Below, in pieces: positions 36,505 through 50,757 of a DNA stretch of 64,000 nucleotides. The translations under genes and the position numbers were made by a program. Source of the DNA: Vanessa cardui (taxonomy: Eukaryota > Arthropoda > Insecta > Lepidoptera > Nymphalidae); contig NC_061132.1 of the NCBI RefSeq assembly GCF_905220365.1, positions 1,984,001-2,048,000 on the forward strand. The letters run 5' to 3'. Each line of letters opens with the position of its first letter. Position 1 is the first letter of the stretch. Under the pieces are notes generated by a model. The model was given only the letters and a program-made list of their open reading frames with translations, searched no databases and had not been told where the DNA came from.

Positions 36505-36730
36505 GGTATAGGTTGGCGGACGAGCATATGGGCCACCTGATGGTAAGTGGTCACCATCGCCCATAGACATTAACGCTGTAAGAATTATTAACTATTCCTT
36601 ACATCGTCAATGTGCCACCAACCTTGGGAACTAAGATGTTATGTCCCTTGTGCCTGTAGTTACACTGGCTCACTCACCCTTCAGACCGGAACACAACAAT
36701 ACTGAGTACTGTTGTTTGGCGGTAGAATAA
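36505..36730 (+). repeat. GGTAAGTGGTCACCAT family element in intron 2, well preserved
   Basis: Complete order of blocks: GGCGGACGAGCATATGGGCC, ATGGTAAGTGGTCACCATCG, CCACCAACCTTGGGAACTAA, GTTACACTGGCTCACTCACC and CTGAGTACTGTTGTTTGGCG. Best reference copy in the window. Confidence 0.65.
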
Positions 36731-39700
36731 CTGAATCTAAATCGATTCAGCAGTATAAGCGTGAAACGAACAGACAAAGTTTGTTTATTAGTATGGAAAA
36801 GTATACGAGCATCATAACAGTGCATACAAAAACAAGCAGTTGCAATAAAATACGAACGACACTGAAAAGCGTTAATGAAAATTCCGAGCGACGATAATCG
36901 TCACATTAACACCTACAAGTTACGGGTTCACGATGTTATCCATAACATTAGAACACTACACTATAAAAAAAAAAAAACATAGGTTTGGTTGGGATGAAAA
37001 TAAATAATTTAGTTTTTTGCTGACGCTACAAGGATATGGGTAAGGTTTAGTGCACATGTTGGTTGCACTGTTCCGTCGTGATGTGATATCAAAGTCGCGA
37101 ATGTGTTATCATTATTGAGACACGACTTTGCTTCAAATCGTTTAGTCGCCATAAAATACTGCAAACGTTTTATCCGATCAAATAAAATGACCTAAATCTT
37201 GGCGTAGGTTTCCTCATCATTCAAAGATTGTATTTTATGACCTATCCGTTTGTAACACAACGCACTAACCAACGACAGATGTACAAACAATAACTTCAAC
37301 CGAATGATGTTTAAATATATACGCAGAGTTCATAATGGCGTGAAAATAGTTTTTTACTTATATTAAATAACACTGCGTTCAATTAAAAAAAAAACAATCC
37401 GTTTTCCTAGATGCCAATGACATGCCCCAGCAGCCGTTCGAATATCGAAAACATTTCAAAATTAGAACGCGCATTCGAACTCTTTCAAAAGACGTTCTAG
37501 AATCGAAAACAGCGATTAGTTTTAAGTGTCGCTGTTCGAACTTTTAAAAATATGTCGCTCGTTCGGATTTTAAATTTAAATATAAACCGGGAGAATGCGT
37601 TCTATTTCGCCTCCACTTTACGATGTTTGTCAGTTAATGATTATCGTTACGAAACTTTAGTGTTGTGATATGAATTTATGCTCTCTGATCGGGAGCCGGT
37701 ACTCACTACATAAAATCCGGACCGAAATAATATCATGTATTTCATGTTGATAAATACCAATTCAACGTAAACATGCATTAAACGGTAATATATAAGAGAT
37801 TCATGGAATTTATTTGATATTTATTGACCTTTTCTCTTTTAAATTATCAACGGTGCTCTCTTAATTAACCATCAAATTAAATCAAACTCATATAATAGCG
37901 AAGCTCATGAGTGCAAATTCCTATCTTTTATCTCGCTCATCGCGTACCTATCATCTATTCCTGTTTCATATATCTAATAGAATCAGTTAAGACTTAGTTC
38001 GTTTTCACTTGCACGAGTCTGGATTTCCGTAAAGAGTTATATCAATTAAAATACATTCGTAACAAGCGGTTAATTTCACGAGGAATGCTATCCTGAACTT
38101 ATCAGCTTGCTTGGGGTGACATTTTAATTCCGATGTCTTTGACATATCTGAGCGGCGGATTTGTATCGGTGTCAGTTGTCACTGTGACAGTTGAAGCTAT
38201 GAGCGCTATGGGTCCGTTAATGTAATCGGTTAAATTATTCAGTTTTAATTAGTTCGTTAGTGGATTCGATTGATGTATTCGGAAGATTACTCAATAATTA
38301 AAACTTATATAATTATATTTTTTACAGCATAAAGTTATTTGTGATAGTTGCGAGATGATAGAAATACATTTATTTCAAATAGCCATGACTGTCATTCATA
38401 ATTCAAACGTCGGTTTTCGAACACAATGAAAGAAATAATAATAAATTGTTTTTGTTCCATTGACACTCACCCACTTGGCACGCCGGTTGAGCTATTACTA
38501 TAATGTTTGTACAGAAAATATTAAAAACACGCTAGCGAGACGTAAATTACAAAAAAAAAGTATTTACTAAAAACGCTTGATTGGTGATAACACTTATAGT
38601 GCCTTACTCCGTGTGTACGATTTGTGCAAGTAACCTACGCTACGCACATCAATACTAAAGTTCATACTATCTGAAAATAAACATTCGAATTTTAAAAAAA
38701 TGTAACATTTAAAAAATAGCAGAAACAGGAACAACACAGGTGCGTATTCCACGATGCGTTCTAATTTCGAATGTGACGATAGCCCGCGGTTCGATGGAGT
38801 TCGATTTTCGAAAGCCAAAATGCGTTCGGAAATAGCGCGCGACAGCTGAGACGACATCGGACTGATTTTTTATTACCTCCTTCGTGTTTATGACCACTTT
38901 ATGAGGTTTTTTTTCCATCTTCTATCACTTTCTCATCGGATATGCTCTTCTATTTTCAAATCACGGCATTAAGAAAGTTTACGATTTATGTCGAGGTTTT
39001 TAACGATTACATTTTCCGAACAAGTCTTGATTAAAATATTTTAATTTATTATCTGTTTTAAAACGCGAAAAATTTAATTAGACCTCTCGAAATATCACTC
39101 GCTATAGCTTACTTTCGTATTCACTGAAAAGTTTTTCAAGCTAATAAATATTAAAAATAAAAGTGAAAATGGCTAAACGTTTTTGTAACCGTTAACAATA
39201 TCAATAAAATATTCATAATTCGAATAAAATGTTTAACGATATTACCAATCGTAACCAAATGTATACTTCCAAGTTCCAATACAAACAGTCGATAACAATG
39301 AAAGAAACACGTGAACGAACTCGTCGAGCTTAGGAATGGTTCATTCATTCGGATCCATTTGATTAGATCATTCAATTCCCGATCGATAAATAAGCGATAT
39401 CCTTTCCAAACGAGGTCACTTATCGAATGAATCTATAATCGAAATTCGAGACTACTATATTTGAATTAACGATCGAGTTCCTTGCCGTATTGAATTTATT
39501 CAAATTAAAAAAAAAATAAAAGACGCCTATTTGAATTAAGAACGGAAATCAACCGTCGCGACCGATTGTATGAAGTGTGAAAGGATCGATTCAAAATGGG
39601 GTAGTTTTTTAATCCAGCTTCTGTTTATTGACATTTTATAATTTTTTTTTAAAGCGTCATTGTTTTACGGCCAGCCTTAGTTTCAGCTCACACGATGTGA

Positions 39701-42700
39701 TATTACAAGTGAGACCGCTTAGACATCTTAGACCATGAATCTACGTTCGGTATTTGGCATTTTTTACAATTTTAGTAATAATTAAACTCAGTTCCCTGGA
39801 GGTTTATTGACGAAAAGTTCGTTAAAATACTTTTCAGTAATTAATATATCAAATGAAGTTTTAGTTATCTGCGTTTATTCGCGCGGATATCGACTGCGCT
39901 CGGCGCCCGCCCACACGTTTGACGTTTGTAATTACGTTCGGAAACATTTAATTATTTCCTATTAGTTATTTATATAGCCGTGGGTGAAGATTTTGAGGCC
40001 TTAAACGGTAAAACATAATTTTATTGTTTAATGAAGTCGAATTAGGCATTTTCGTCGAGCCATCAGCGGGTCATAAAATCGTAGTAAAGGTCGGTATTGA
40101 TCGGGCCCAAGTAGAACTTATTTTATTATCTTTTTATTGTTATTTATAGTCAAATAAAATGTTTTTATTATTGTCATTGGTTCGTAAGAGCAACTCAGAT
40201 TCGGTGGTTTGTTGCTACGGTGATTAAACCTTTGTTTGATATTTTTAAACCATAGTTAAGACTCCTCAACTACCATAGTTATATTAATTTCGCGGACATA
40301 AAAAACGAAGACGTATAATTGACTAAATAACATTATACGTTATTTAATCTCGATGGAACCGAAATAAATACAGTCCGTGGCTTGCAGCCAAAAGAAAACA
40401 ATTATAATCCAGTGTTCAATTGAAATTTTATGTAACGTTGTAAAATAATTCAAAAACCATAAAGTCGAATGAGCGTCACGGTATTAAGTATTAATTTTAT
40501 GGCAAAGCCCGCATTATCCCGAACAATGTTGATTCTCAATACTGACGATAATCTTATATAAAGTTCATTTATATCTGGATTAATCCCGATTTTATTTTCA
40601 GGTAATTAAATCTACGACGCAGCCAATAAATACAGTGAGTAGATGAAGAGAAATTGTGTCGCAGGCGTATTACGTTCTAAGAACATACATGCTTTTTTTT
40701 TGAATGGCCGTATAAGTTGTCTCCTTTGCTCAGAGACACTGAGACACGCAATGTAAAAAGCATAGGATATTTGTTATGTCCCTTCAACATCACATAGTTA
40801 TTAATAATAAACAGAGCAATGATAAAAGACGGATAAACCGATAAATAGTACGTTTATGTTGATTGGTAGTTTAACAACAATTTTTAATTATAAATGAATT
40901 TAAATCACACCAAAAAGTACCGATACATCGAAACACTGACCGCAATAGAAATAAATAAAAAAAAAAACAAACAAAATGAAATAGCAACAGAGAGACAATT
41001 TTTTAACTTTAGTACTCCCCAGATGAATTTTGAATTTAGAACAAAACGAGATCGAACAAATGCCCCCAACTTCGTGGGCTCGCCGCGCGAAAATTAATTA
41101 TTAATTTGTTACCATCGGCCGCGTCTCCAGGGGAGACGTGTGTCTCTGCCTTTTTATTTTCACAATTTATTTTTAACGCTTCAATAATAGCTAAGTTAAT
41201 CTGTATCAATTGTGACTGTTACTTCTTTTTTATTTCCATTCCATTCGAATTTCAAAAATTACGATATCGATCAGCCATCATTAAGGCTGTAATTATTTTT
41301 ATGGTTAATAAAAATGGATGTCGCGTGTTTTATAGTTTACTTTATAATTTATCTATGAACAAACGTAAGAGCACTTAAGATATCGAGCTATAAAATACAT
41401 GTTAAAAGTACCCTACTGTGAAAACTCGATAATTATAAATTCAGGCTCCGAGATAAAAGTGACGGACCGCAGTCCCGCAGCCGAAGTATGTGTTTCACTT
41501 AACGACAAAAATTGACAAAAGGTGACGCGGATCCAGTCACTCAATTCCGTCCCGGCGGGATTGTAAAAACATCAAAGCCGGGATAATAGTGGGGAAACCG
41601 ACTTTATTGACTCCGTGTGATCCTTTGGCAGGGTGTCGCTGCTTTATGGAGGAAATTCCATAAAATCATAGACTACTGAATCATAGTGACAGTTGTTACG
41701 GGTTTTGTTATACAACATATAGTATATCGATATGTTGCGGGCGATTCTGTAATGCATTCGGTCTGAATGATATTATGAATTTAATAACTGTCATCGCCAT
41801 TTAAAAAAAAAAGAAAGATTATCACCAGCCAATTCCTTAATAATGACTTGTGTTCAATGACAAACAGCCTAACCTAATTATACAACTCTAAGAAGTGACA
41901 GATTTTCTAGCCTTACTTTTAATATTATAACATTACTTTTACAAAATTAGATATTACTTCGTATATTTATACATTTAAAAGTATTCTACGAATTACACAC
42001 ACAAACAATGCCCTTTTAAACGTATATATTTATGAATGCATAAATATATTTTAATTACATCAATTACCATCTAAAATTACTCAAATGTCGCTTGACACGA
42101 TCTTAATATCACACCTTTATATGGAGTCGCTTAAGAAAAAGATAAACATTATTATAACGAAAACATTTCAACAATTTTAATTCGATTCGTATAAAGACTA
42201 TAAAACCTCTTTACATATTAAATACGCTGTATAAACACAACGCCACGATTGAAAAACCATGAGATATGTTTGGCATTAAAATAATGAGTCTTAGATTATT
42301 ATGGTTATATAAAAAAAATTACAGCAATAATTTTACAATCTGCCAATAAAAAAAACAAACAACATAGACAATCACAAAACTCGATAACAAACACAAAAGA
42401 AATAAAAGTCAGAGGGAGGGCGAACTTCGAAGCGATTTCTTGAACCCGACCAATGTTTACAAGTTGAAAGGGACCCTCTTACACAGGTAAAGAGGTACTT
42501 AAGATGTTTTTTTTTTCGCAAACTGATCACGTTCGATGTCTTAAGTGAGCCATCTTTGTTTCCCGCCCCTCAGCGATTTACGCGCGAAAATTTCATTCCG
42601 CTTTATTGATTCTCGTCTTTGAGTTCGAATTTTAAAAGGGTTCCGAGGGATTTGAAAAAGTTTTTTAACTTTGTGGCATTTGGTTACAGATGTTCGATAT

Positions 42701-44903
42701 CTGTGCCCAGTAATTATCGTAAAATGGAACGCTTTTTTGTATCTGTGCAATATTAAATATTAAATGATGAATAATACCTTACTTCGTCAGTAAGGTTAAG
42801 TAAATACATAATGATTTAAAAAAAAAAAACAAAAGAATGTCAGAATAACAAACGTAGTGACGTATTATGTAGATAATTAAAAAAAAAAGATGAATCCTTT
42901 AAAGTTTTAGACAATATTTGACGTTATGAATTTAACATAACGTAGTGAGAAACCAATCACGCAGTGCTCCCGTGGCGCACTGCCAGTCAATTGGAGGCCT
43001 ATTATCAGATAACTGATCAATCCGTTCTGATTGCAAAGTCGATAGTTAGCCAATTGAACCCGATTCACCGACCGACTTATCAACGAATACGAGCAAATGT
43101 AACATTCATAGATACGACTTTTTATATTATTAATGAACTGAAGTGTCATTCATTCCGTCATTTGGTTCGCTTTCACTGTTACAATCTACTAAGCACCTGT
43201 TTGCTTGTAAAAAAATATAACACTCGTATTTTTTTTTAAGAACGCAATTGACAACGAGTCGACGACGCATCGAATAGTGAAATTGTTATTAATTTAAAAC
43301 GTTTTTATTAGTTTCCTATATCACAGGCATTATCGATATAGGAATTCATATTTACGATCGTTAAAAAAATATATATTTATGTTTTCATTTGTGACAAAAA
43401 ACAATAATTATGTGAGTTCGTGTGTCGTAAACTCGCATCAATACGAAAACTGAGTTTAAAATCGATCGTTTGACAACAGATAGAGGCAACTACCGATGGG
43501 GTCTTAAAATTTTATGGGCAATAAAAAGCTGACTTATTCGGACACCGCTGGCACTTGCCACGTTTTCGACTAAAATCAAACATTAAAATTCGATATTACG
43601 ACCGATAGTTCTAATTTTACGACGTTTTAAAACTGAACGATGTACCCTTTTTTAATAAATTATTCGATGAAAACAGATATAAAATGATGGTATTCCATCG
43701 AAAATATGATCATAATTACTCGATTTGAATATTAATCGATTATTTTAATTATCCACGGATATAATTAACAGGCATAAAGAAACTGGACATTTATCGAAGG
43801 AACCGATTTAGTAAGTAATGAAGTCTCTTAAAACTTTAAATTCACCAAAAGCGAACTCGTCCGATATAATTGTATCTCTTAAAGAGTATACAACTTGAGA
43901 CATGTTAGGAACATTCGTTTGTGGGTAATGTTAAGAGAAATTAAAAATTAAACGCGGCATAAACAAGATCGCGCAAAAAACGCTCGAGCGGGCACAAATC
44001 AAACCGGTTCCGAATAAAAAGGAGGTTCTGTATTTCGAATTCCTGCCAAGGACACGCGGTCTCGAGGAGACAATGTGCGCGATGCGTAGCGTTTTAATTG
44101 TCAAAATGGTCGCTTTGAAGTCGCCGCCGACGCGCTCTCGTTCGAACGATCCGCAAATTCGATTTTCGATCGAACCGCGTTTTTGCACCGATCGTAAACG
44201 CTTCGTAAATTGTTTCATTAATGATCAGCTACCTGTTAAAAGCGTTTAATCAACTCCGGCACATTTCGCGATCGCAAAAAATATATAATTGTAAAATTTA
44301 CTGCAGCTGATCGGCAGTGAAGCATGAAAATACAATTGCGAATTGCACTTCTTTAGTACGTGTCTAAGTATCTATAAACAAACGAAAACGTTCGTTGCGA
44401 AATAAATGCCAGCAAAAAGTGTAATATTAAAAGTAATGTAGAAGAACACCGAGATCAACGCTGATCATTACTCAAGGCGTAAAAACAAAGACGTGAAACA
44501 ATAAAATTCGTGTAAGATAGAACGAATCGCGATTGGATAAGAGCGGAAGTGGCGTGCGCATTCGAAGATCATATCGGCCATGTTTGAAAAAGCAATATTT
44601 TTACAATGCGCGACTAATTCGCGTCTAAACGAGACACTGGGAAAACAATCGCTACTCTAATATTGTAAAGACACAATATTGCTTGAAAAAATTTAAGGTT
44701 ACAACTCACGGACACTGTACAGTGTGCCCAGCGGAATGAACATCCAATGCCTGCACCAGCTAATGGCTCTAGTGGCTCTCGAAACAGAGTGTATAATAGC
44801 GTGGCAACATATACGGCTATGATGTCATATAACATGTCACGTCATACAAGTCATACGTGCAACAGACGCTAGCGTGAGCGCATTTACTGTGGCCCTGACC
44901 TCG

Positions 44904-44917
44904 CTGCGCGCGCGCAG
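44904..44917. other. Perfect 14-bp palindrome CTGCGCGCGCGCAG
   Basis: Alternating GC core within a GC-richer patch (44880-45050). It could adopt Z-form or be part of a CpG-rich regulatory patch. Confidence 0.4.
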
Positions 44918-45924
44918 AGGAAGTGGGGGCTTGATCGATCGCCGTCTCGGATATAATCAGTTCTGCTGTTCGACTTTTAACTCTGCACGAATGTCCAACG
45001 CTTATGTAATGGCTCCCCGGATCCTCGCGAATAGCTTTATAATCGCTTCTGACAGACTTCAGACGATACTTTTATTAAGGAAAACATTACACGCGACATG
45101 TTTTTTTATGTTTCATTAAATTATTGAAATGCTTTCGAGATATTTCATCGTCACGATCTCGCTTTCGACGCAGTCGTCACGAGAATACGGCTCGGATGTA
45201 AACAAATAGCTTGTCACGTCATGTTCGCCTAAGTCTCTTGAATATTCCCAAGCGTACTACGAGAAACATAAAAACTGCCAAACAGACAAAAAGGCGGCTG
45301 CTGCCGCTAAATTTCGTTCTTTCGAAATTAACTTTAATCCCGAGAAAATTCACTGCAAGTTGAACAACTTTACATCTTCGCCCCGGCGCGCCTTAGTTTT
45401 TTAACTATGAAACTTAGTACGCAGTCAGGAGAGTCCAAATAAAGGGTCAATCGAGTTGGCCGAGTTTGAAGTGTTCGTTAATTCGTCCACAATCTCGCAC
45501 AGCGACGACTTTTTGTACGAATGCCGATTATTCTACGTGACGTTCCCACAGTGGCCGATCGTAATCCAGAATAGGCCCGCAGCGGAATTAAGACGAATTC
45601 CTTTTTCGAATTAGCGAATCACCTGTCTAATTACGCGCGCTTCTGGCTTCGAATTCGGAATTCGATTTTTAAACGTTCAATTTTTGGTCGACTTTTATGT
45701 TGCTTCACGAAGTTCGCCTTTGATATAGCGACTGCTTAATGTTCGTAGAGAAATTCCCCGCTGATTATTATTACGACAATTAATTTGTTTAAACTGAACT
45801 AACGACAGATTTCTTTCAAATATTGGTACAGTACGACACAACATAGATGTAGCATCGGCAAATTCAATAAAACCCATTACTGCCGATTTACACGACCAAT
45901 AAGTAATCAGTACCATCAATAAGC

Positions 45925-45960
45925 TTCTATGTTGAATAAAGGAATTTGAGTTTGAGTTAG
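45925..45960 (+). repeat. Short retroelement tail (GAATTTGAGTTTGAGTT)
   Basis: GTTGAATAAAGGAATTTGAG plus TTTGAGTT matches the tail type seen in reverse at 2296. Very little of the body remains. Confidence 0.35.
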
Positions 45961-46671
45961 ATTTGGAATAGAAATAGCTCCCTATCGTGCCATTCGACGC
46001 TATTCGTCGCTATAGATTCTCGCGTCAGTTCAACTCGAGAAATCAATTGCATATAAATCGACGCGTCAAATTGATGAATACCTATATTAGATCATTAGAT
46101 GTTACAAGATATTACATTTGCGTAAAGATATTCACATAAGAAATAACTATTGATAATTTGGGATAGCGTACTTCATATGTAATCGGATGAATTTTGCCGA
46201 GGCTACATCTAAGTTGTGTCGTGCAATACTGCAAGATTTCTTTCAAATATTAGTTCGGCGTCCAAGAGGGCTGCACTGAGACCGTCATTTGCAAGGAAAT
46301 AAAGAATACAAACAGTCTATAAGAATCCACATCTCGCATTAGCATAACAAAGTGTCGAAATCGTTTTCGGATCGGCAATCTGACAAATTCGCGGCCGATC
46401 GTCACAAAAGTGCCCCTTTCGCATGCAAATTTCTTTTCTTCGACGATATATTTTTTTTCCCGAAACTTCCGCCTATTTTCCCGCTCGACGCACTTCCGGC
46501 GGGGCGCATCGTTCGGAAATCGGATGAGTTTCAAAGATACCTTCTCCCCCATTGGATCGTAAAGTGGTCATATTTTCTATTTTATATTGTTTATTGGCTT
46601 ATAAGAATTGTATTGTTGAATTTATTTGGCATCGTCTGTAATACTGACGTTATGTTCTGGAAAAGGAAAAC

Positions 46672-46735
46672 AAGTGAGATTCTTGCCGGTTCTTATAAAT
46701 ATAGTTTTGTAAAATGACAAATTAAAAGGTAATCA
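46672..46735 (+). repeat. Degraded fragment of the TGATT-tailed family
   Basis: Retains GATTCTTGCCGGTTCTT and GTAAAATGACAAATTAAAAG with an internal deletion and no tail. Confidence 0.45.
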
Positions 46736-46919
46736 CGAAAGCGTACTAGTAGTGTTATGTTATTTTTAACTAAATGAACGCTTATACACAATAATTTAAA
46801 CGGTGGCGTAAAAAACATAAACTTTCAATTAATAAAGTGATAATTAAAAACAAATTAAAGCGTATACATTAATATTCATCGATTCGAAAGCATAGACTTA
46901 AAATAGAGCGATATAGCAG

Positions 46920-46972
46920 ATGTCCCGTGTAACCGTCAGTGGGTTTGATTCCCGGCACCTGTTGTTTTCAAA
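46920..46972 (+). repeat. tRNA-like B-box fragment
   Basis: GTGGGTTTGATTCCCGGCAC carries a good B box (GGTTTGATTCC) but the 5' half is too short for a tRNA gene. Probably the broken head of a SINE. Confidence 0.4.
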
Positions 46973-47057
46973 CTCTTCGATTACGCGCCATTAGCGTCAA
47001 ACCGATATTTAATACGATTGAACTTTCTTTTTACATTTATTTTAACATTGACTTGAA

Positions 47058-47112
47058 GGAAAATTTATATTATATTTGTTGTTAAATACAACAAATATAA
47101 TATAAAATTTCC
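47058..47112. repeat. Near-perfect hairpin, 24-bp stem and 7-base loop
   Basis: Arm 1 (47058-47081) starts GGAAAATTTATATTATATTT. Arm 2 (47089-47112) is its complement with the A-run and T-run shifted by one base each near the base. The loop is TTAAATA. The stem is AT-rich with GG/CC closing the base and GTTG/CAAC closing the loop. No larger element with these arms as ends was seen. Confidence 0.85.
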
Positions 47113-47875
47113 TGGAAGAAACTCTGAAGATTATATGAATTATTTGAAGTATAACAATAACTAGCTATTTTAGTGCTGCTTATGAAAATATTTATTTTCT
47201 TATCTCGTGGTTATGTCTATCGTCTATACAATAATTATTATTTAACCTCATAGCGATACGACAAAAACGACATTTAGCAACTTCAACGCGTTATCGAACC
47301 TGTGACCTTCGCCGTCGTCAGAACCATTAATCTCTTAGTCTTACTTCTCATAAACAATAAAGCAACAATACAAGTCATTACTTAAACAAAATAACGTTTT
47401 AAAACCATTCAAATTAAAGAACAAACGGACAGCGGCTTCCAACACAAACAGACAAATTATTTCACTTACTTACGAAAACAACGCCAATTAATATGACTAT
47501 AACACCTCGTACGTCACTCGAAAATTAACCTTATTGTTTATAAATAAAGTTCAATATTCCCTGTCAAGTGGTAGCCGTCTGCAGAAAGGGTCTAACTCAA
47601 CAATAAAATACTTTTGGTTAGCCGCAACTCAATAAATACTTCATAGTATCGGTTTGAGGGTGCTGCCTGGATGTCCGGCCTTCGATCTCTTGCCCTCCGG
47701 GGCGCCCCCTACAGGCCAGGGTTACGTGCGATTTGAATTTCGAACTTAGATACGTTTCAATTCAAAATTATTACTCATTTCAACATTCCGTTGTGAAATT
47801 TTCTATAAGATATTTATCTAACAGTCCACAGCCTTATTGATTCAATGAAATAAAAAATTGCGTGTTTTCAGTTTT

Positions 47876-48115
47876 GACTAGCTGTGCCTTGTACGCCTTT
47901 GAATATAACAAAAAAAATTGTAGCCTAAGTTAGTCCCTATTATATCAGTTAGCCAGTGAAGTTCCCGTCAAAATCGTTCCAGCTGTTCCAGAGATTAGCC
48001 GGAACAAACTGACAGACAGACCGACAAAAAATTGTAACAATTATGTATATTTGCATTGAGTAAAACTATTTTAATATTACAAACAGACACTCCAATTTTT
48101 ATAATATGCATAGAT
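47876..48115 (+). repeat. ACTAGCTGTGCCTTG copy of the same element, in intron 2
   Basis: Shares TAGCCTAAGTTAGTCCCTAT, GAGATTAGCCGGAACAAAC and ACAAACAGACACTCCAATT with the 5673 copy; both are in the + orientation. Confidence 0.6.
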
Positions 48116-50552
48116 TAAAGAAAACTCCATAGCGCCATATTGGATTGTAATAAAAATACTGACGGACAGCTTTAACAAGAGGCACGACCTTGTCGCTATA
48201 AATATAATTTTATATATTTCTTTGTCAATGTTATGTATTGGTTCGTCTACTGGAAGATGTTTAATTTTTTTTTTTAAATATTTTGTCATACAAACAATAA
48301 AGATAGTAAATATTATGCCTAATAAAAAACCTTTTTGCTGTTTTTGAAATTTATTTAATCTCTGACTTAAATAGTTAAATGAGATTAATAATGATCGCTT
48401 TATTAAGTAGTCATGATCGCGTTTAAAGTCATCCCGGGTACAAGGGTAAGATGTCCACTAAGAGGTGTTTTATCGGAATGATCCCGGATTACTTGCGTAT
48501 CCCGTCACGGGCCATCGCCTTAATTGGGGTCAATAGTTCCCGGACAAGCAGTTAGTTTAACTACCGACTTTGTTAAATAAGGGTTTTCTAATTTGCCCTT
48601 CATATTAACCATAATATATTGCCAACGAAACCAGAGATCTTTTTTAAACGAACTTCGAAGTTTCCTTAAAGTTTTGTATATTTTATATTCAAATAGTTTC
48701 TGCCTGTGTATAAAGAGGAGTGGGAAGGGGAGGGGGAACCCAACAGGTAGCTTTAAATACCCCGGGATAGCGTTTATGCATATATTACTAGTTAAAGTGT
48801 AAAAGCGTAACAAATAAACAAACTAACATCACATTTATAATATTAATCAAGATGATATTTACTCTGAAAAATAATATCTCAATTACTTTTTTAAATACAA
48901 TTAATAAAAAAAAAAACTAAAAAGCGATTTACTAACACGTAACATTTCTATTGAAACATTCACCGATACAAAAAGGGCTTAACTATAAAATCATAAAAAA
49001 ATATCATCACACAAATTTATATCGTCCTACGTTTATATAAAGTCGTTATTCGTCTAAATATTCGTAAACACGTGCAATACGTATGAAAGGTTACCGGATA
49101 TCGCTTATTAATGTCGACTGGTCCGAGCTATCGCCAATAAAGATGATTTGACCTCGTAATGTGACAGCTATGACAACTACAATGCGATGGAATCAGTTAA
49201 AATGGTCATTCGATTTTCAAATCGAGGATATGATGTATTACGTCACTGTCCCACCGCTGGGCAGTCACATGGCGTTGCATTACAAGTTTATTTGTAAACT
49301 TCACTAATCATTAGAGATCGTTCAGATTAATCCTTTGTTCAATACAAGACGAAAAATCTCATTCTAAATTTAAAAAGATCAGTTCGTTATATAAGTCAAA
49401 ATAAAACATTTACCTAAGTTATTGTACATTAAACTAATTAGCAATTAAATTAAAATCAAGGACTAAGTTATCTTACGTATCGAATATAAAAAAATGGCGT
49501 ATAAAATACATATAGTTTCGAATCGCATAATAATTTGCAATTACACCTCATAATATCAAATTAAATTTTGATTAGTAGTCTGTATTTGTTTTATATTTTT
49601 CCATTTGAAATCTTTTCTTATCACGAGTTCTATAAATAAGTTAATAAAGTCCTTAGTGGATATACGAGAAATGCGATTATAGTCTTAATTATGTGTACAT
49701 AGACACTACATTGGTGTACATTATTAGAGGGAATGATGTACGTGGAGCATTTAAAACGTTATTTAATGTTAATCAGTCAACACAGAGTCTGAGTGTGTTT
49801 CTATTGAGTCGTGTATGAAGTCAGTAAAAAAATGTTTGTATATCTTGATCGGTTTCATTGCTACATGCTAATGTTTTTTGTATGTCTGTACTGTTTTATT
49901 ACTCTTGTTGTTGTTATATCTGATTCTATAATAGTTAGGCAAGAGTTTTTGTATACCTATATGAGTAAATACAAATTTTCCTAGTAAAGCTATATGCTTC
50001 TCTTTTTTTAATCTACCACTCATATATGTTTTGCTATGGTGGTAAGGTTTGAAAAGTGAGTATTATAGAAGTCACACAGAGGATTCGGTATCATCTCATG
50101 GTGGCAGTGACATTTAAAGAAATATAATAACAGTAAGGTCCGTTTCTATAAGTGGTGGTAGGTCCTTAAGCGGCTTAATTGACATTGATTTGATGGTATG
50201 TGTACCATCATCGGTGGTAACTTTACAATTATATTGTCATGTAATCCCAGAATCTAAAAGTTGAATGAACAAATTAATAATCTCTTGCATATTGACCCTA
50301 AAATATTGCAGAATACACCTGTTGAAACGTGGAGCCATTATTTTTGAATTTCTAATATTACGACAAACTCTTTGTGTCCAAGAATATCTGTCTTAAAACG
50401 GCTCTACATATATTGGTTACTTGTAGAACCACTTTCATCCACCATACTAGGCTGATCTTCAGCATCACAACTGTTACCCATATCATTCAACACTTTAGGT
50501 ACACCAAATATCCAAACGTCGATATAACTTTTAAACTATTATGATATTAGTA

Positions 50553-50757
50553 TTAATTTAAATAATTGTATTTAACTAACATGACTTTATATTTATTAAA
50601 TGTTAAAAAACAGTAAGTGTTGAGTTTCTTGCCGGTTCTTCTCGGTAGAATCTACTTTCCGAACCTGTGTTAGCTTCACTTAATTGTAAAATGACGATTC
50701 AAAAGTGCTTGTAAAAGCCAACTTGAATAAAGTTTATTTTGATTTGATTTGATTTGA
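50553..50757 (+). repeat. TGATT-tailed retroelement 3' end, copy C in intron 2
   Basis: Starts near TTAATTTAAATAATTGTA, carries CTTGCCGGTTCTTCTCGG and CTTGTAAAAGCCAACTTG, and ends in a GATTTGATTTGATTT tail. It is close in sequence to copies A and B, so a comparatively recent insertion. Confidence 0.7.

Noticed and set aside
19957..45550. Canonical Su(H) sites TTCCCACA at 19957, 33521 and 45543 as a Notch-response array
   Set aside because: Cut is a Notch target in flies, but three isolated sites in 26 kb are no more than expected by chance. The similar GTGGGAA at 8908 belongs to a SINE.
46250..46717. ORFs of 100 (minus) and 121 (plus) codons on opposite strands
   Set aside because: They overlap antisense to each other and the plus ORF runs into a degraded retroelement tail; neither resembles a known protein.
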